Part shown: positions 20,847-23,889 of the stretch, piece by piece | How positions within the stretch are numbered: the first letter of the stretch is position 1 | Layout: each line of letters starts with the position of its first letter | Assembly (NCBI RefSeq): GCF_000485595.1 | Contig: NW_014577210.1 | Coordinates: forward strand, 374,184-398,072 | Origin: Priapulus caudatus | Taxonomy: Eukaryota; Priapulida; Priapulimorpha; Priapulimorphida; Priapulidae | Length of the DNA: 23,889 nt | Direction of reading: 5' to 3' | Notes under the pieces: model-generated | Databases searched by the model: none | What the model saw: the letters and a program-made list of their open reading frames with translations, nothing else | Told to the model about the DNA's origin: nothing | Position numbers and translations under genes: made by a program

Positions 20847-21115
20847 TATTTTCATCTACTCTACAGAAAACACCATTCAAGGGCATCTGATTAGCGAAGG
20901 CGACATCTCGCTTCTCCGTGCCAATAGTAGATTATTTTCACAAAGCGACGACTTAGAAGAATGCCGTCGACTGGGCAATCCGGAATCGCGACGTCGAGAC
21001 ACGACACCACCGCGATTCGTATCATCGCTCGCTTGTCAAACCACGATCGATGCTGACGAGGCGAGGATCGTGCGTCACAGCCGTATCACTGTCTGCCTCC
21101 TCCCCGCCAGCACTC

Positions 21116-21200
21116 ATGATGATGAGGATGATGATGATGATGATGATGACGACGACGACAATGATGATGATGTTGTTGCTGATGATGATGATGTTGTTGT

Positions 21201-21236
<36 letters not shown>

Positions 21237-21290
21237 CGACGACGACAATGATGATGATGATGATGATGATGATGAAGATAATGATTATGG
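21116..21290. repeat. GAT/GAC trinucleotide repeat
   Basis: Compound (GAT)n with GAC and GTT blocks just beyond the duplication. GACGACGACGACAAT occurs at 21148-21162 and again at 21235-21249, 87 bp apart. It produces an Asp-rich stretch inside a 249-codon frame (20812-21561). That frame starts inside the duplication, where copy 1 has only a short unrelated continuation, so I do not call it a gene. Confidence 0.95.
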
Positions 21291-21320
21291 TAATTGTGAT
21301 TACAGGCTAGAGGGGGTCGC

Positions 21321-21532
21321 GCTCTCCCTTCCTTTCCTCCTTCACTCCTCTCTTTCTCTCTCCTCTCCCCATCTCTCTTTTTCTCTCACTCTCTCTTGCA
21401 CGTGCGATCGTTCTCTCTCTCACTTTCGCCCCTCTCTCTTTAGATATCTCTTTCATTGTTGCTCTTTCACTTTCATTCTGTCTCTCTTTTGTACGCGCGG
21501 TCTCTCTCTCTCTCTCTCTCTTTCTCTTTTTC
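21321..21532. repeat. CT polypyrimidine tract
   Basis: Interrupted (CT)n with TTTC and CACTTTC words, ending in about nine pure TC units near 21501-21520. Unique to the right flank. Confidence 0.92.
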
Positions 21533-22490
21533 TATGGTGCCCACTTATTTACGGGAGATAGCGTAAACGCAGAAACAGAAATGAAAGACAGAATAAAAGA
21601 AGAAAGAGAACGATATAGTAAGCTATATACAGCTCAGTAACAGTTGGTCATGCCGCAATTCCGGAGGACACGATGATCTGAAGGCAAGGTAAAGCTAATT
21701 GAAACTGAAGTGAAACACTGCGATAGACATATCTCACACTAACCCACTCATGGATATGTGTTCTCTACCTTAATTCTTTATTAACCCGACCCAGCTTAAG
21801 GACTAGATGAAGACCGACTAGGCGACGGCGAAGTAAATAGTTAATGAGGATTGACGTAGAATACTGTATATAGACATTTAAAAAAATATAAACCCATACT
21901 CGTGAACGTTTGCTCTCTACTTTGAGTGTGAACCGACTGTTTCGCTTGGCAAATATTACGCATGCGCGAACACATAAGCATGAGGAATCTGTGTTAAATG
22001 GAGACAATGTGATTTTTATGTGAAGATGAGACTGTTTCATTGCACCGCTAGAACCTATAGGTTATCCAACCGATTACGTCACGTCTCGGTCTGAAACGAC
22101 AGATATGCGGTCCATCGCGATTATACTATGATGACAAGGAGAAGAAAACAAATCGGTTGTTTGCCGCTAAGTGGCAGCCTAGTAGCTCGTACGCGTCTGA
22201 CGTCAGCGGACGACGTGTAACCAAGCAGCCGAAATGGAATATATTTAGCAGAAATTACGTAACCGCGGCAACGCGCGAAGGAATATCTGACAACAACTGG
22301 CAAAAATTAACAAAAACAACGTCGTTTTCATTGTAAAAATATCGAGCATGAAATACTAGGTCTATTCTACGACTATCAACAAAATTCACTTAGATCTAGA
22401 TACCACATGCGCGCATTTCCCCGTGTATTATTCCGCTCGACCAATCTAGCAAGTAAAACACGTGTACTGAGCTGCAAAGCGTTCCTCCTC
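21533..22490. other. Unique AT-rich stretch, right flank
   Basis: Unique sequence with no recognised gene. The longest frame (21765-22040, minus, 91 codons) has no family features I recognise. Contains TGACGTCA at 22198-22205 and a CTCF-like CCGCTAAGTGGCAG at 22164-22177. No RNA gene found. Confidence 0.5.
22198..22205. promoter_or_regulatory. CRE-like palindrome TGACGTCA (right flank)
   Basis: Exact full CRE, about 20 bp from a CTCF-like word at 22164-22177. No transcription unit is seen close by, so function is uncertain. Confidence 0.3.
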
Positions 22491-22722
22491 TTACACACAT
22501 CTTTACCACCACACACAACCACACAGCACACACACACACCCACACCACACCACCACCACACACGACACACACACACCACACACGCACACACACTACACAC
22601 ACACACACTACCCACACACACAACACACACACCAGCACACAACACCAACACAACAACGAAGTTAAGGCAAACCAACGCTCACACGAGCACACAGACGCAC
22701 ACACGCCACGACACACACATAA
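22491..22722. repeat. CA microsatellite tract, right flank
   Basis: Interrupted (CA)n with CAAC and CCAC words, broken by about 20 unique bases near 22659-22677. Not coding. Confidence 0.9.
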
Positions 22723-22830
22723 AAAAACAATATATAAAAAAGCCTATTCAACGTTGCCTTCTTCTCCCATCCCGCCCATAGCCGTCTTCACGTGTAGCGT
22801 GTGTGAGCTAGCATGGAAGAGCACGCAGCC

Positions 22831-22913
22831 TGCTGTCTCTCTGTTTCTCTCTCTCTTGTTCTTCTATTCTCTCTCTTTCTCTCTTTGCTCTCTCCTCTCT
22901 CTCTCTTTCTCTC

Positions 22914-22946
<33 letters not shown>

Positions 22947-22993
22947 TCTTCTCTTCTGCTTCTGTTTCTCTCTCTCTCTGTCTTTTCTCTCTC
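22831..22993. repeat. CT polypyrimidine tract, right flank
   Basis: Almost pure (CT)n with TTT breaks. The frames on both strands are low complexity (Ser/Leu and Arg/Glu). It ends in CTCTCGGCAGCAACG, which could also serve as a splice acceptor (long pyrimidine tract then GCAG), though no exon is recognised beyond it. Confidence 0.92.
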
Positions 22994-23500
22994 GGCAGCA
23001 ACGTGCCAACGTTACATCGGCACCCACACTAAAATCACCGCACGACAACGAACACTCCCGGCTTCATTAGCCCCCTTCCCTCTCGCCGACTAAAAAAAAA
23101 CCCGACGCGTCCGACACCGCCCTCCACCCACCGACTCATTCACCATAGAAGACGGCCCAACTCTAATGAAAAAAGCGCTGCGATTATATAGTGACGGCGC
23201 ACGCACCCGTTCGCAACGGCCGTCACGCGAGGGTCGCTGCTAACGTGACATATGTAGGAAGCGGGGGGCCGGCGTCGCAGCGAGTATGATTCTCAGCTCG
23301 GTTTGCCGAGCCACCATCGTTCCTACGGTAGCGGGGGGGGGGGACTGCGAGCGCGTGCCGATATCCTCTGCCTCCGCAGTCGTTCCATCCATCACTCACC
23401 GCCGCGAGGACTCTCAACTACATAGCGACTCGGCCGCGCGCAAGTAGCAGCCGCAGCAGACCAGCAGCAGGAGGCGGAGGGAGGAGAGATCAAGGTAGGT
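22994..23500 (+). promoter_or_regulatory. G+C-rich region, possible promoter and first exon
   Basis: More G+C- and CpG-rich than most of the window. A TATATAG word at 23185-23191 is followed by CpG-rich sequence, a G11 run (23333-23343), a CAG-rich stretch (23446-23470) and CAAGGTAGGTGAG, a good match to a splice donor with GT at 23495-23496. A start near 23215-23225 would give a mostly untranslated first exon of about 275 bp ending at 23494. No family-level evidence supports a specific gene. Confidence 0.3.
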
Positions 23501-23837
23501 GAGCGAGAGTGGTACACCACAGCCGTACGAGTATAGTTGACTTTAACAATTAACAAACGAGACTACAATATATCGAGCTAATAAAGAAATAAGTACAGAT
23601 TTTAAAAGTTTTTACGCTGTGACTTCTTGCACAAAGATGGCGGTTGTGCTTGTTCGGTTCGTAGCTATGACGAAAACACTGGGCCGATCGGCCCGATATG
23701 CTTAGCATTGGCATAGCAGTTAGCATTAGCTAGCAATACGCATGGCACAGGTTGCAGTATCGCACGGGACGGTTTCTCACACAGAACGAATACCATATAA
23801 CGTTCACAGTCATACTTTGAATAGTTGTGTTTTGATT
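23501..23837. other. Unique stretch near right end
   Basis: Follows the putative donor. Contains the 14-bp palindrome GGGCCGATCGGCCC (23681-23694) and short TAGCATT/TAGCAGT repeats (23702-23735). No gene recognised. Confidence 0.5.
23634..23643 (+). promoter_or_regulatory. YY1-type element AAGATGGCGG
   Basis: Exact match to the AAGATGGCGG core bound by YY1 in animal promoters and often found at or just after a start site or start codon. The ATG at 23637 opens a frame of only 22 codons. It could mark a second or alternative start for the candidate gene at 22994-23500, or be chance. Confidence 0.3.
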
Positions 23838-23889
23838 TGGGTAGGGTTAGGTTTTGACGGGGTAGAGTTTTAGGGTTAGTGTTTGGGTG
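23838..23889. repeat. Degenerate telomere-type repeats
   Basis: About five degenerate G-rich units of TTAGGG type (GGGTAGGGTTAGG, TTTTAGGGTTAG, GTTTGGG) run to the window edge. It may be the beginning of a longer interstitial telomere-like array outside the window. Confidence 0.55.

Larger units (their letters stand above)
12334..21094. repeat. Large tandem duplication, copy 2 (~8.8 kb)
   Basis: This is the direct repeat of 2609-12333. The junction is seamless: the end of copy 1 (TATCACTGTCT, to 12332) runs straight into ACCCCCGCACATAATTAT. Copy 2 is shorter than copy 1 up to about 18.2 kb, then longer until its end. Its AT tract near 12586 is only about 13 bp against about 215 bp in copy 1. 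Frames do not survive between the copies, so the unit shows no sign of coding constraint. Confidence 0.95.

Noticed and set aside
20812-21561. 249-codon plus-strand frame, the longest in the window, with an Asp-rich middle and a Ser/Leu-rich end
   Set aside because: It starts inside the duplication, crosses the breakpoint, and gains its length from the GAT and CT repeats. The copy 1 counterpart is only 79 codons and differs. No domain is recognised.
21765-22040. 91-codon minus-strand frame in unique sequence
   Set aside because: No recognised domain, no promoter or splice evidence, and a length expected by chance in this much DNA.

Overview
The window looks like nuclear DNA from an animal, most likely an invertebrate. 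It is saturated with dinucleotide and trinucleotide microsatellites and minisatellites, has AT-rich spacers and plenty of CpG, and contains short stretches of the TTAGGG telomere-type motif. It has no prokaryotic gene layout. I could not identify one protein-coding gene, rRNA, convincing intact tRNA or CRISPR array. The open frames I checked are short and unrecognised, or are by-products of repeats: CA/GT runs read as Cys-Val or His-Thr, GA/CT runs as Arg-Glu or Ser-Leu, and GAT runs as Asp. The species cannot be fixed from this sequence.

The layout is dominated by one large direct tandem duplication. Copy 1 is about 2609-12333 (9.7 kb) and copy 2 about 12334-21094 (8.8 kb), flanked by unique sequence at 1-2608 and 21095-23889. 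Each copy carries the same blocks in the same order: a CA tract, an AT tract, an unrecognised AT-rich spacer, a CT tract, a tRNA-like B-box trace, a unique spacer, a minisatellite of 10-bp period, a GT tract, a perfectly shared 118-bp block, G/A-rich tandem repeats, a GA tract, a second CA tract, a long spacer with cAMP-response-element-like palindromes and ETS/E-box-like sites, a CACGCA-rich tract, and a 17-bp-period array with the core ATCCGGTC.

The copies differ mostly by single-base insertions and deletions and by microsatellite length. The direction of the length difference reverses part-way: copy 1 is longer in its first part, copy 2 in its last part. This suggests noisy long-read consensus, or a haplotype or assembly artefact laid over a real or false tandem repeat. 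Any frame inside the duplication should be treated with suspicion for that reason.

The left flank has a near-perfect AT-rich inverted repeat (1042-1123), an inverted pair of telomere-type motifs (1906-1991) and a CA-rich block with a 48-bp exact tandem repeat. The right flank has a GAT/GAC repeat, two CT tracts, a CA tract, and a G+C-rich segment (about 23000-23650) with the look of a promoter and first exon: a TATA-like box, a good splice-donor match and a YY1-like AAGATGGCGG. That segment is the best place to look for a gene beginning in or just beyond the window. It ends in degenerate TTAGGG-type repeats.

I see no novel gene system. The points most worth checking are the duplication and its indel pattern, the 118-bp invariant block beside a TATA box, the 10-bp helical-phase minisatellite with 50-bp higher-order units, and the 17-bp ATCCGGTC array.
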